DNA from: Margaritispora aquatica
Lineage: Eukaryota; Ascomycota; Leotiomycetes; Helotiales; Discinellaceae
Direction: 5' to 3'
Assembly: GCA_007644065.1 (NCBI GenBank)
Contig: VJWN01000002.1
Coordinates: 258,135-322,134 of the forward strand
Length of the DNA: 64,000 nucleotides
Shown here piece by piece: positions 1-12,146 of the stretch (position 1 is the first letter of the stretch; the number at the start of each line of letters is the position of its first letter). The notes below the pieces were generated by a model that saw only the letters and a program-made list of their open reading frames with translations, was not told the origin of the DNA and searched no databases. The translations under genes and the position numbers were made by a program.

Positions 1-2
1 AT

Positions 3-197
3 AGTACGTGCCATTTCTACAAGGGCGATAAGGTGTTTGCGACTGCGAATGAGGGCGATGTGGTGGGTTGGTTGGTCTGTGATAGATATTCTCCCGACGC
101 GACGTGTTATAAGAAGACGAATGGAGGGAGTAGGTATTGTGCGCCCAATATGTTTAGTTATGGGAAGATGGAGTGTTGGTGGGATGGGACTGATTGA
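3..197 (+). CDS. C-terminal fragment of a small cysteine-rich protein (5' end outside window)
   Basis: An open frame runs from the left edge to a TGA at 195-197 and gives 64 residues. Five cysteines are spread through it (in the contexts STCHF, LVCDR, ATCYK, RYCAP and MECWW), with many Gly, Asp and Trp residues and an ending at WWDGTD. Cysteine-rich, aromatic-rich short tails like this are common in secreted fungal proteins. The start and any signal peptide lie outside the window, so secretion is an inference. I do not recognise the family. The other plus frame that is open here (frame 1) gives an Arg-rich, implausible peptide. Confidence 0.5.
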   Translation, partial: STCHFYKGDKVFATANEGDVVGWLVCDRYSPDATCYKKTNGGSRYCAPNMFSYGKMECWWDGTD

Positions 198-569
198 TTG
201 ATCGGGTTGCTGGTTGCGATATTGTGGAAGGGAGAAAAGGAGGAAAAGACGAGAAGTGAAAGGGGGAGGGGCTGTGTTGTGCCCCATGATTGTGTTTTTG
301 ATTAATTGCAATGGCGATAAGGTATTTTGTGAGTTTTTCTAGGTGATTTGTTAAAATGATCGGTGTTGTAGTGGTATTTCGTGCTATAAGACAAGGTAAG
401 AGGATTGAATTTTCGTAGATTTCGAAATCTAAGACGCGCTTGGATCTGTTCGTTCTGAGCATTTCATCTGTCCCGAAAGAAAACCATTCAAACAGCGAGG
501 TGTAGCCAAAAATCAAATCATTGACATTCATGGGTAATCTATTCCAAAACAATCAGAGTATTTACTCCA
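198..569. other. Intergenic stretch, convergent 3' ends
   Basis: This lies between the end of the cysteine-rich fragment and the end of the 2OG oxygenase gene, which point toward each other. A minus-strand open frame at 154-552 has no family signal and unlikely composition. I see nothing else. Confidence 0.6.
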
Positions 570-1783
570 TCACTTCGTCGTATTCTTCTCTACGATCCCC
601 CTTGCAAACTCACCGAATGTAATACCCTGCTCTTCATCAACCAGCTCCCCTAAATTCGGCTGCGTGAACACCGCCAGCGTATTCCTCGCAATCTTACTCA
701 CATACCCACTATCGTCTTCGACCCCGACACCAGGTCTGACACCCTTAACGAAATGCGGCACGGCTCTGAACTTCCCCTTCGTGATCCTTTGCAACGCCTC
801 GCCTGTTTGGAATGCGATGCAATCCCGTGGGATCTTAACTTGCAGGGTCTGACCTGATCGAGACTGGATGTACAATCCTGCTTCTGGGTCTGGAGATGAA
901 GGCAGCTCGCCCAGACTGGGTAAGAAGCGAGGTTGGTAGGCATACCCCATTGGCATAGCAGGCACCTGGCGGGTTTCGTTGATGAACATTGCAGACGTGA
1001 GACCCGTCAAACAGCCATGATCAAGATGCGTAGCGCACCAGTCGTCATCGCTAGCTGGCGGTGCCTCCTTCGGATCAACAGGAAAGTAGTGCAGCAGTCT
1101 CGCCTTGGTCGTCGTGGATGTCTTGACGACGTGCTCGAGGTAGCCGGGCTTGTAGCCCTCGATTTCCGTCTCCGCGTACTGGTCACAGGCTCGCGCTACC
1201 AGAACCGCGGTGTCGATTATCAGCCGACAGAGATCCTCGAACGTTTCTTGGAAACCGGAGATGTCGGGCCAGAGGTTCGGGGAGAGGTATTCTGGAAAGT
1301 TGTCTGTTGAGAACTCGGCGGTTTGTTTGGCACACGTGAGGGTGGGATCCACGTAGAAGGCACAGTTGGCATAGAAAGAGCCTTTGTTTGTGTCTATTTG
1401 CCCGTTCTTGAGAGTCTCTTTGCCTCGCGACCAGCCTGTTAGGTACTTTGAGGCTGGGTTCTCGATTTTGGCTGCATATTATTCGTTAGTGTGGTTGGTT
1501 GTGATCTGGAGTGATAGGGGCCTTACCGAGTCTGTATGGTGCGAGATTGCCGAGATACGACGAGTAAGACAAGAGACGATGTCTCAGCTCCGCAAACTGC
1601 TCCGGGACATCTTTCACTATGATGATACCTAGTGAGTCTGGTCCGAATGCTTCCTCTAATGTAGCGAAGGTGACTTTTCCTGCAAGCGGGTCAGATGACT
1701 GTTCTTTCAGCTCTAACTTCGAACGGGAAAGATATACCGTTCTTCAAGTCTTCAAGACTAACTGTTACTGCTCCTGAAACCAT
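570..1783 (-). CDS. 2-oxoglutarate/Fe(II) oxygenase, clavaminate synthase-like
   Basis: Three exons on the minus strand: 1738-1783, 1527-1679 and 570-1471, giving 366 residues. Introns are 58 nt (1680-1737, branch CTGAC) and 55 nt (1472-1526, branch CTAAC). The first intron resolves what looks like a frameshift near the start and joins a VSLEDLKNG N-terminus to KVTFATLEEAF. The fold is that of isopenicillin-N-synthase-like oxygenases: the metal triad is His215 and Asp217 in THLDHG, with His306 in RAVPHFVKG. Such enzymes couple decarboxylation of 2-oxoglutarate to oxidation of a small molecule, in the cytosol. The substrate cannot be inferred. No secondary-metabolism genes adjoin it, so a housekeeping or orphan role is as likely as a cluster role. 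Confidence 0.8.
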
Positions 1784-2016
1784 TTTAATCAAGTACAAAT
1801 ATGATGCAAATATTTAGAAGAAGATGAGGGTTTCTACTCGGATTTATGGAAGTAAAGTAAGGTATGTCTCTCGGCCACTCCCGAGGCGCAACGGAGGTAT
1901 GATTCGCTTATTCGGGACTAGCGCGTCGAGCTTAACCAGACTTGGAGCTGTCTGGAAACGGCAGGTCTAAAAGTTCACTCCACCACAGCCAATTCACATA
2001 CACGAAGCTATTCACA

Positions 2017-2887
2017 ATGGGTAAAGCACTCACGTTCAAAGGCGACAAGAAAGTCAAGAAGCGGAAGCGTGTTGATACGGAAGAGAAATTCGGCAATACT
2101 GAAGGATCATCATCAAAAGAAGTCGCGACAACGAAACCAGACGAACCACCTGCGGAAGACGACAGCTGGGTCACGGCAGAAGCTACAAATGATGTGGTGG
2201 GACCGGTTGTGTTTGTGCTGCCCTCAGATCCGCCGACATGTATAGCTTGCGATGCGGCAGGGAAGGTGTTTGCTAGTCCGCTGGAGAATATGATTGAGGA
2301 TAATCCAGCGACAGCAGAACCGCACGATGTGAGGCAGGTTTGGGTTGCGAATAGAGTGGCGGGTACGGAGACCTTCAGCTTTAAGGGTCATCATGGGAGG
2401 TGAGTTGAGGACTCTGCGAGATTGTGGCGTACGTGCTGATTGTTGTAGATATTTGAGTTGTGATAAGTATGGCATTTTGTCTGCAGATACAGAGGCCGTG
2501 TCGCCCCTAGAATCATTCAATGCCATCCCAACAGCCGACACGCCTGGCACCTTTCAAATCCAGACATTACGCGATACCTTCTTGACCATCAAACCCTCCA
2601 CCTCCTCTAAAGCGTCTGCCATTCCTGAAATTCGTGGCGATGCAGATAGCACAACATTTAACACCACCCTGCGGATACGAATGCAAGCTCGTTTCAAGCC
2701 AAAGCTGAAGGCTTCAAAAGAAGAGAAGGCAAGCCAGAAGATTAGTAGGAAGGAATTGGAGGACGCGGTGGGGCGAAGATTGGAGGATGACGAGGTGAGG
2801 AAGCTGAAGAAGGCGAGGAGGGAGGGCGACTATCATGAGGCGTTGTTGCTCATCAAGGTCAAAAACAAACACGACAAATACAGCTGA
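2017..2887 (+). CDS. FRG1-like nuclear protein
   Basis: Two exons, 2017-2399 and 2449-2887, with a 49-nt intron, give 273 residues; human FRG1 has 258. The start is in good context (CACAATGG) and is followed at once by a basic, nuclear-localisation-like run (KKVKKRKR, near residues 11-18). The middle has the FRG1 beta-trefoil pattern: a VRQVWVANRV segment, then, after the splice, RYLSCDKYGILSA, and later FQIQTLRDTFLTIK. The C-terminal quarter is Lys/Glu/Arg-rich (KEEKASQKISRKELED). FRG1 family proteins are nucleolar or Cajal-body proteins linked to RNA processing and actin bundling. The splice restores the conserved GHHGRYLSCDKYG junction, which supports the model strongly. Confidence 0.85.
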
Positions 2888-4169
2888 GTGGGCAGGACCA
2901 TGAATTATCTAGTCAGGGCACTTGCGGTGTAGGATACCTGGTGCGGGGTACTTGGGTATGCGGAAGTCGATCTAAAAGCTGCAATAAGCGTGCTCATGAG
3001 AGGTCTCATGCTGCATGCAGTCTGGTTGAGTGTAAGTGTGTTGATGTCTGGTGCTGCAAGACTGTGCTTACAATCTACAAGATATGAAAGAAGGCGAAAA
3101 AAATTGAAGAATGATCGATTTTACACAGAAATGAGTCGATGACTCTTGGTAACTTCGTCATTATTTTCTGGCTATTAGATGCATGTTGCCGCAACAAGTC
3201 AATTCGATATGCTTTGATGTTCGTACCGCAAACTTTAACAATATCAAAGAATGGATATTATTGTAGCCAATGACATTCACTGAAACATGCCAAGCATGTC
3301 ATGCTCGGCACTTCTCCACTGCTGTTTTCGAAATCATGCTAACCGTGGTGGAGAAAAGGATCTTCCTTCTTCAGTATCAGATGATGTTTGTCAAAGCTGA
3401 GATGATTCGTGCAAAGCTCAAATTCTTGTGCGGGCAAGTCTTCAAGTGGATGAGAGAATGAAGATATGCATGTGTCCAACCTCGGTAGAAGATGCAGAGA
3501 AGATCGTCTTCCCCAGATCTGCATGCCACACGGAACGCCACATCCTTTTTTGGACCCCTCAACCTTTTTACCAACCATAACTCTCACGAGCTGCAAAGAA
3601 TTCTGCAAAATCGTCGGTCACTGTCGTCACTTTGCTGATTCCAAGAAATGGGTATTGTAGCGAGCCAAACGGAGCAGACGTTTCAGCTTGAACCCGCTTC
3701 ATGCTTGGGAGAACACTTTGACCATTAATCCCGAGTATTCGCGCCCAGGCATGCTTGGATACTTGCCATGGATATCGTTGCAATACTTTGAATAGGGGCA
3801 TTTCTGTCCTATCTCGTCCAAAATACAGTGCTTGTCAAAGGAATAGAGCTTGAGGCATAAACCGCGAAATAAATGGTTCATCCCGTTGCAAACATGTCAG
3901 ATATCCACTTTTGCCTATTCGGGCCAACCCAATCTTCAGATGGAACAGAAGCTTGCTTGCATTTGTAGTGCAAATGCCGATCTTTCAGTACCTGCAGATC
4001 CCTTTTTGCTTATTGCTTAGTGGCACAGGTAATTAATATGGGTGTTTGACCTCCTGACATTTCTTCGGTGGTTTCCAAGTTTATTGTTGGGCCGATCATG
4101 ACTACATATATTGTTCGTTGATCCCGCTCTGTTGCAATTTGTAAGTCTTTATCACTTTTAAACTTAATC
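2888..4169. other. Intergenic, no gene found; contains upstream region of the GH5 gene
   Basis: About 1.3 kb with only short, low-quality open frames on both strands. Composition is A+T-rich. I see no tRNA, repeat or protein relic. The stretch just before 4170 presumably holds the promoter of the exo-glucanase, but I could not name a specific site. Confidence 0.5.
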
Positions 4170-5524
4170 ATGTTGCTCAAGAATTTTCTACTTACTGTGC
4201 TGTCCACAGGCGTAGCTGCATTACCTACATCGTAAGTCTCACTCTAGTCTCGAGTATCCAACGCTAACTTTGACAGAGAACGTCTCGCATATAGAAGTGT
4301 TGCGTTCAATTGGGGATCTCAAAAAGTCCGCGGTCTCAACATTGGTGGATGGCTGGTATTAGAACCATGGATTACACCATCAATATTTCAAAATGTTGAC
4401 CAGTCCCTCGGCATCGTCGACGAATACACGTTGACACAAAAACTGGGATCGAATGCAGCATCGAATATCCTCAAACCTCATTGGGACAGCTGGTGCACCT
4501 TCACAGACTTTAAGAAGATTGCAGATGCAGGATTCAATACTGTGAGGATACCAATCGGATACTGGGCCTATAGCCTAGTCGGAGAGCCCTACACACAAGG
4601 AGCAGCACCTTACTTAGACGCAGCCATAGACTGGGCCAGAGCAACAGGCTTGAAAGTGTGGATCGACTTGCACGGTGCTCCAGGCTCACAAAACGGATTT
4701 GATAACTCTGGTCACAAAGTCCAGAGTCCCGGGTGGCAACAAGGAGATACCGTGGCGCAAACACTCGCTGTGTTGAACACCATCACGCAGAAATACGCAC
4801 AGCCGTCATATCAAGATGTTGTGGTTGCGATCCAGCTCTTGAATGAGCCTCTTGGCCCGGCTCTCAATTCCGATGTCATAAGACAGTTTTATCGTAATGG
4901 ATACAGTCAGGTGAGAGCAGTAAGCGATACACCCGTCATGCTCCACGACGCGTTCAGCAAACCATCCTCATTCAACGGCTTCCTCTCCGTTTCAGACAAC
5001 AATGCTAAAAACGGTAATTCCTCCCCACTTCCTCCTTTCGAAAACACAAACTAACAACCTCAGTAATAATCGACCACCACGAATATCAAGTCTTCGACGC
5101 GGGCGTTCTATCCCTCTCCCCCTCCGGCCACGCCTCCCAAGCCTGTACCTCTGCCCAATACTTCGGTTCCGACAGTGACAAATGGATAGTGGTTGGCGAA
5201 TGGACCGGCGCCATGACAGACTGCGCGCCGTATCTGAACGGCTATGGCGTCGGTGCACGCTACGACGGCACGTACCCAGGCTCCTCATATATTGGGTCCT
5301 GTGCTGGTAAGAGCGATATTACGACGTGGAGCCAGGAGTTTAAGGATCAGACGAGAGCGTTTGTTGAAGCGCAACTCACGGCGTATGAGCAGAATACGCA
5401 GGGTTGGGTGTGGTGGAATTTCAAGACGGAGAAGGCGCATGAGTGGGATGCATTTGTGTTGCTGGATAATGGAGTTTTTCCGCAGCCGTTAACTGATAGG
5501 CGGTTTGGTGCTATTTGTTCTTAG
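4170..5524 (+). CDS. Secreted exo-beta-1,3-glucanase, GH5 family
   Basis: Three exons: 4170-4231, 4277-5013 and 5064-5524 (419 residues; introns of 45 and 50 nt). Exon 1 encodes a signal peptide (MLLKNFLLTVLSTGVAALP). The mature protein begins with the family hallmark WGSQKVRGLNIGGWLVLEPW. Catalytic residues are visible: acid/base Glu211 in LLNEPLG and nucleophile Glu312 in VVGEWTGA. The conserved DHHEYQVF and GWVWWNFKTE blocks are present. Length fits yeast Exg1 and fungal GH5 exo-glucanases. These enzymes release glucose from beta-1,3-glucan and act at the cell wall or outside the cell, in wall remodelling or glucan use. There is no GPI signal; the protein ends soon after DRRFGAICS. Confidence 0.93.
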
Positions 5525-6470
5525 GCTGACGACTTGGCTTGGGGTGGTGTGGGAAGAGGAAGTCGGTTAAGAGGAGGAGGAAAACGGTGCATGGAGTGCA
5601 GCAATTGATATATCGATTGCGTTAATGGCATCATGATTTATGAGTCACGAAGACTGAGGATTGGCACTGGTTGACAGATGCTCGTGGAAGGGAAAATAAC
5701 TATCGTTGGGGAATTCGGATATATACCCTTGAAGCATCAGCATCTACTTTGCTGTATACATACACGACCTCTGAGGAGAGGAGGCACTGGATGGATGGCT
5801 TGTTGATATCCAGTTTACATAAGGAATAAAAATCATGGGAAATTATCTCACTGTGTTAGCCTCTTTGTGCGCATTGGTATTTGCCTAAGTGATTTATTTT
5901 CACACAGTGTGATGCCACAATATGGTAGTTGGCCATTTCCCCTCAAATATCTCTTTTTGTTCTATTGCTATTCTTTCTTTGGTGTTCCTTTCAACCAGAG
6001 TGTTGTGAGGACAGCGTACGTAAAGGAAATGAACATTGAGAAGGGCGTCGACTTGTACCCCATCGCTTAAATAGGGGCTCGAGTAAAGCTGATGTTGTAA
6101 GACTTGGATTGACAGTCAAATAGGATACTTAAGATACTTTCAGGTTTAGCAATTACAATGCAATGTTCTGGCATATCGGAAAAGAAGCCATGTCAATCGT
6201 TACACCACGTTAGCTCGAATGGCTCGGCTAGTACGACCTTCATCTAAAACTGCTGTAAGTCTGTGAGACATTTTAGACCAACGATAAATGACTCGTAACT
6301 TACAAGGAATATTTGTGGAACCTGCTATAACCAAAGATAGGACCACACAATCATATCGACACAGCCCAACACCTTTTGTGCAATTTCAAGGAGGTATAAA
6401 ACTGGATATATGAATTATATAATTAATCCGATGATATTTTTGCCCTTTGTTCCACCAATGCCTGATTGTT
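5525..6470. other. Intergenic, nothing identified
   Basis: A+T-rich stretch downstream of the glucanase gene. A 67-codon plus-strand open frame at 5867-6070 has no recognisable features. No repeats or RNA genes seen. Confidence 0.5.
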
Positions 6471-6955
6471 AAACTTGAAGGTTGACAGTGGCTGGCTATC
6501 CATTTGCAACTGGTAAGTTTATTCCAACACATCATAGTACTTTGTCCTGACGACGGAATCTAGCCCAAACCGTACTTTCCAGCAAGTGGAAAATCATTTC
6601 GAGGATGTTGCTGCACCAATATGGCGAGCCATCGCCCAAAGACGATAAATGTAATGAAGAAATCAAGCAAGCACTTGAAAGTATTGAGCCTATCCTGCGG
6701 CCTTTTGCCAAGACAGCTTCTGGTGTAGGTGCTCGTGAGAGGAACTTGGAAAGAATTCTGGGCTCGTCATCTTTTCGCAGCCTCATTCATTCAGTGTCAA
6801 CTTCGTTGGCACCATGCAGCCCGGTAGCCTGCTTGCGTTTCCTGCACTGCTGCAGACGGTCGATGAAGACGCCCAAGAAATCATCCAAAAGTTTTAGCGA
6901 GGGGAGGTCATTGAGTTCATTGGTGGCCTGATTGCTGAGGTGGCTTGTGGCGTAT
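6471..6955 (+). pseudogene. Decayed protein-coding gene, family unknown
   Basis: A clear intron signal is present at 6513-6563 (GTAAGT donor, CTGAC before a CTAG acceptor), followed by a 108-codon open frame whose first half reads like a real protein (YGEPSPKDD, ALESIEPILRPFAKTASGVG). From about 6790 the protein-like signal moves to another frame (SVNFVGTMQPGSLLAFPALLQ), which meets a stop near 6897 and then continues as EVIEFIGGLIAEVACG. Coherent segments in different frames separated by stops suggest a gene broken by small indels. Alternatively, introns that I cannot see join these pieces. I do not recognise the family. Confidence 0.35.
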
Positions 6956-8250
6956 TGGCTGTACGACCTTGAGTTGATCTATTTTTGAACCTGAAAAAAG
7001 TGAGGATGGGATCGAAAGAAACCAGTGGAATTTGCTCTGCGTAAGCTCATTCAGTCGGAATTTAGTATAGCTTGATTGGTCAAAGAAGCTGAGATGTGTT
7101 AGTACGACTTGCACTTTGCAACCGCTGTATGTATAGAGATTTGTGTATCTGCTCTTTTGCTACCGAAGCATGAACACCTGCGGTTTTCATGCACCTTCTA
7201 GCCTTGCCAATGACCTGTTCAGACTCGCTGATCCAGTGGCGGAGGAGAATGCTACATTGTTAAAGTGTTGTGGCACCTAATTGGATTCCACACAAAAGGG
7301 GCTTAACCGAGATCAAACCAATCACCCCGCACGGCACTTGGAGACTGCTCCGAACATCGCTTTTTCATGTATGACCCGTCTCGGATTGGATTCAAATTCA
7401 ATGACTCGGAAGCCTTGAGTCTAATTGATGATTGATACACACTAAGTCAGACCAATGAACATAGGTTATGTCTGATTCTTCAGCCGTATGAGGCCCCTAC
7501 TTGAGACTCTCACCGCTTCCTTCATCATTCAGCCATTACTTCCCTCGCTTGACTCCAGTCAACCCACCAAGTCAAGTCCGGGTGCACGAACGCCAACTCG
7601 ACAGCCTCGAATTCAAATCGAAATTTCGTTCGATTTGGAGCCTCATATGATGTGGCAAGGCTTTTCCCAGCACTTTCAAATACCCGCTTACCCATCTCCC
7701 GTACTGACTACTCGCGTTTCTCAAATCCTTGAAGTCTCAATCCCAGTCTACCAACAAAGCGTGACTATGGCAACCTTTTCAAAGGAGTCATACTTAGGAT
7801 TCTATTATTAATATTTCCACGTAGTTTCGTCAGGCCGAAGCGGAACAGGAGATGAAGCCTTTGCTGCACAACCAGATCATTTAGAGTATTCGCTGTGACA
7901 ATCCTGCCTTGGGGTAAACTACAGTCTATATTTAATGGTCTGAAATTTGAATCTACTTCAAAACAAAGATATTGACGAGGGTTCAGGAGTCAGAATTTTG
8001 ACCAAGTGAGTACGAGGCTTTGCCTAAAGATTTAAAAGGCAAACCATAGGCGAGGCTTTCGAAAATGCTACTACCAACCGAAAGCTCACTCGACTAGGAG
8101 CATCAGAAGGTGTGACACGGCTTGGCCTGCTGCAGCGGCGATAAGTAGAAACGAAATTGCGCTGTCAGCTGGTGAGTGTGCTGTTGCTCCCTGCTCATTC
8201 GCAAAAGCTGCGCACCTACCCACACTGTTTAATCCAGACAGCATCTGGCG
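6956..8250. other. Intergenic, no supported gene
   Basis: About 1.3 kb. A 107-codon plus-strand open frame at 7488-7811 is Ser/Thr/Pro-rich with no domain or homology signal that I can see, and I do not call it. No RNA gene or repeat recognised. Confidence 0.45.
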
Positions 8251-10417
8251 ATGGACGACCCATTTAGCATTCCTGCCGTCTTCACGTTTTTCAGCGCTGC
8301 TGTGAAGTTTGCTGAAGTAGCTGCCACGCTTTACTCTTTCGACACTGCGAATGGGGTGTTTGTGCGCACGATTCAGACTGCTAAACGCGACCTGGAGGAG
8401 GTAGAACGATTTCTCACCGTCCCGACGGTCAGACAGAAAATCATCAACACGCCGGGCAAATTGCCGTGGATCAAAGCTGTCATTCTCAGCACCAAAGTAG
8501 TTATCAATGCAATTGGTATGTGGGTGGAGGGGGTGAGAAACGAGAGGCATGGGTATGGGAAGTCGTCATTGGAAAGTCTGTTGAGATTGGTTTTCTTTGA
8601 TGAGTACGTTACTCAAGATACCTTGTTTTTAACTGATTGCTGATATTGATAAAGTGAAAAGGTAGTCAATTTTCACAGGGAACTGAACACAAGCCACCAG
8701 GCCCTCGCAAATCTGTTGCTTTATTTGACGCTCTTGGAAATGTCAGTAGAGGAAACACAAGAAGAGGGACTTCCTGAATATCATGATGCCACATTTCTAG
8801 ATGTATGTATCAGTCCACGGCAGATGCAAAAGAATAGAATGTCGCAGCGGAGCACGATATTTTTGCGATCGGCTAGTATGCCCTCTTTTGCACTTATTCA
8901 CCTTTATACAGAACACTAACTCGTAGGCTTTAGTAAAAGATCACAGCACAACAGGGTACCAAGCCATAAGAGGCTTCGGGTTTCAAAGCTCTGATTCGAG
9001 TGGAGGAGATGTTGGTGATAAAACACCTCAGGCACTCGAGACTAGTACCACGATGATTCCTGAAGAGCCCATCGAGGAGAGCACACATTCGATGAATCGA
9101 AGTTCTTGGCAATATTGGGGTCTTAATGCTGCGCCTTCAAGTTGGGACCTGAGGATGCCTTACGAATACAATAATCTCCCAAAGCAACCGATTTCACGTC
9201 CGCCATATGCATCGAAACCTCAGCAGTCTCAGTCGGCATTTGCTCCACTTCACGAAGAATCCTCTTCTACCACATTTTCTGAAACTGCAGTACCACATCA
9301 TTCTTCAACGTGGTCCCAAAACCGAAAATCCACAAGCTCACAACCATTCAGCTCAATATCTCTGTCCCCTATCTCTGAAGATCAGTCAAAATGGAGGGAG
9401 GAGAACCACAGACCGTCGACGCCAGTGTTACTACCGAAAGTCCCGTTAAGAGAGCCTAACCGCCGCTCTAGTTCCATCCATCTCAACTGTATCAATTGTC
9501 GTAATCTTGAACCGGGGCTCAAATCCAACTTCTGTGATACTTTTCGTGACGATCAGAGACGCTTTCGCTTTGGCAACAATAACGTAGTATCTGTGATTAA
9601 TGTTGCGCGGCGGACATCCTATGGTAACAGTTCAGCCTCCGTTGTCGGGCTTCCAGAAACCCCATTCGATACAAAGCCTACACACATTGCTCCGGCGAAT
9701 CCCAAGGATAGGCAACCATTATTTCATGGGGCATCCTCTTATTACGAGCGATCAAAGGGTGCGGTGTCTCCTAACCCCTTGTCCACGAGGAACACAAATA
9801 CAGACCAATCATTCCATGATCAGAGATCCTCATCTGTCCACCACAGCTCTTCTCTTAGCCCAAACTCAACTCAACCAAAACGAAATCCCTTCAGACCTCA
9901 AGCATCAACATATGGATTCCCACAGCGCGAACTCGCCGAGAGACTCGCTTTTACACCACCTCTAACCAGAGCCGCTTCATTCACTGCCACGTCTTCGCAA
10001 ACATCAAACACTTTCTCGATACCGTTGCGCCCCGATCTCTCGCGCTCCCACTCCGAGAACACACAATACCGAGTATTCGACCAGATCCCGGAAGACCAAG
10101 AACGCGACTCTACAGACACATATCGACACCACAGTCCCATCTACAATCAATATCCACCTCACCAACAACAGCACAGCCGTCCGAGGTCCGACACACCATT
10201 AGCTCAATCTGTGAGTGAAGCTAGCTCGCGGCTACCGTCCACAATGGACGACGAAGTCAGGAGACGGGCTGACCCGACGCCTGTTTCACCCTCGATCTCA
10301 ACTGGTTCGTCTGCGAGGAGTGGAGGCATAAGAGAAATTGTGGTGAGCTCGAGGACGATGGCAATGAGGGAGGCCAGGAGGAGGAGTCAGAGGGTCATGC
10401 TTGGCAGTATTGATTAG
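8251..10417 (+). CDS. Hypothetical protein: helical N-terminal domain plus long Ser/Pro-rich disordered tail
   Basis: Proposed exons 8251-8603, 8655-8875 and 8934-10417, giving 685 residues; introns are 51 and 58 nt. The first ~160 residues form a hydrophobic/helical segment beginning MDDPFSIPAVFTFFSAA and ending in NTSHQALANLLLYLTLLEM. This is reminiscent of the N-terminal helical regions of fungal NLR/STAND-type and ankyrin proteins, but that resemblance is weak. The rest (about 500 residues) is low-complexity, rich in Ser, Pro, Gln, Arg and Thr, and ends with a basic helix (MAMREARRRSQRVMLGSID). Many SP/TP sites suggest phosphorylation. The second intron ends in TTTAG rather than the earlier CGTAG because only that choice keeps the frame. 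Function unknown. Confidence 0.65.
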
Positions 10418-11379
10418 AGCAATCGTAGACAAAAGATTTATAGACATGATGTTGTATGTTTAAATAACATTTGCAAATGCGTGCACGCTTGCTTGATGCA
10501 TTTCTTTTAGACTTGGTGTTGTGAGATTCACGCTCACACTGTTGTACTGATAGACAACAATCTCGAGAAGTTTTTATCCATAGGATTGGTTGCACGTTAC
10601 TAATATTTTATTCATTCAATTGGCGTTTCTTAGGTAAGAAGAAATTGCCAAATATTATTTCTAGCAAGCTTAATGTAAAACACACCTGGGGACGAGTTCC
10701 TCATTATGGAGCGAAATAATTCTCTCCTCAGCCATAGATGTTTCGTAAGTATCAAGTCTTCTTTATCTAGAACCTAAATCAATTTGAGCAACGCATCTTT
10801 GTCTAAACTAAACGCCATTCATTTTTCCTCCCAAACTTAGAAGGATAATTAGAAATCTACCTCAAGTTTGTTTTTTAAAATCTACCGTATGGTACAGTGA
10901 TTTCAGCTTTCTTTCTCGAGAGGATATAAAACGACGTTACGGCTGATGAGCTATAGAAGTGATGCAGTAAGGTACAAGGTAAGGGCGTACCTCGCTTAAA
11001 GTATGGAGGACAACCGAACCTTGCGAATAATTTCTACTTGACATCTATAAGCATATTATTTGATCTGCTATGAACAAGGGAGAGAGAGAAGGAGACAACA
11101 GAAGCACGTATAAAGCCAGAAAAAGTAATGCAGGACGTGATAAGAATTTTTCGATTGCCGGAGTGCTTACGTAGGTAACCGAAGGTACCTTACCTTACCT
11201 TACCTACTCGTGAGCGAAACCGCTACGATGCAAAACCGGCACTATCTCGGTGAATTCGTATTTTCGTACCAACAAATGAAATCTCCGTATACCTACCTTT
11301 GCTGTATGGAACCGGCAGATGTGGTGGTTCAAAGATGCTTGCACGTGGAGGTTGATCCGGCGGCGGCAAAATGAGCCGT

Positions 11380-11423
11380 TTTAGCCGCCAACTGTCTGGA
11401 GCTCCGTCGTCTTTTAGGCTAAA
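11380..11423. promoter_or_regulatory. Candidate XlnR/Xyr1 binding-site pair
   Basis: GGCTAAA occurs on the plus strand at 11417-11423 and on the minus strand at 11380-11386, giving two sites facing each other within 44 bp, 0.72-0.77 kb upstream of the xylose reductase ATG. GGCTAAA is the known recognition sequence of the xylanolytic activator XlnR, and xylose reductase is a classic XlnR target. The pairing is visible; binding is inferred. Confidence 0.5.
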
Positions 11424-11445
11424 TATGTAAAACCTTCTTTTTCAA

Positions 11446-11936
11446 CCCCACCCACTACCACCACCTCCACCACAACCCCACTCATGTATGCATCTACGAG
11501 GATTTACAAAGACGTATTTCCTGTTCTACCACCGTCTTTCTATCTTTGGGAGTTGGGATGGTGAAGGAGGTGATACGCCCCTTTGTTTGGGTTGGGGGGA
11601 CTGCTATAGAGGAGAGGAATAGCCGGACATATGGATTTGTAAAGTAAGTCAACCAACATTGAGAGTAGGTAGTAAAGTACGATAGCCGGCTATGCTGCTG
11701 CTGTTATTGTTAAATAGTAAACAACAAACGACCCCGCAGTGGAATATCAAGCAGGAAAACTTGGAAGGCACTTTCATCGATAAGTCATACAATTCTATAG
11801 CCTTTTCTCCAATTTAGTTCTTCCACTCTCTCTTCGTACCCATTCGAAGCTTCACTCTCGTAGCCTCAACCCCAAACTTTGGTAGAGATCAAACACTTCC
11901 AACTGTCGGTAAAATTTCCCCTCCTTTGCCCCCCAC
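11446..11936 (+). promoter_or_regulatory. Candidate CreA carbon-repression sites
   Basis: CCCCAC, the complement of the CreA motif SYGGRG, occurs at 11446-11451, 11476-11481 and 11931-11936 upstream of the xylose reductase gene. The first two are 30 bp apart, as in functional CreA pairs. Short motifs like these occur by chance in C-rich DNA, so this is only suggestive. Confidence 0.35.
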
Positions 11937-12146
11937 ATCAACGCAAGCACTGAGTCTGTTCCAGAAAGATTGATCGCGCACTTGACCCTCCAGAGATCTG
12001 CCGCCAGCCTCAGCCCCCTCTGCTCCTCTGCCCCGCTACCCCTCCATCAGATATAAACAGAGCAGACGACCACTCTTTACCCATCCGCTGAACCTCTGAA
12101 CACCCAACAGCAGACCAAACCTACATCTCAAGTACATTCAGCAAAC

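Larger units (their letters stand above)
10418..12146. other. Long intergenic region with xylose reductase promoter
   Basis: 1.7 kb without a gene. It contains a short CCTTA tandem repeat near 11187-11209, candidate XlnR and CreA sites (listed separately) and a long C/T-rich stretch from about 11820 to 12120 leading to the xylose reductase start, typical of a fungal core promoter and leader. Confidence 0.6.

Noticed and set aside
1680..1740. Apparent frameshift near the start of the first 2OG oxygenase
   Set aside because: A 58-nt intron with CTGAC branch and CAG acceptor fits exactly and restores a continuous family-like N-terminus.
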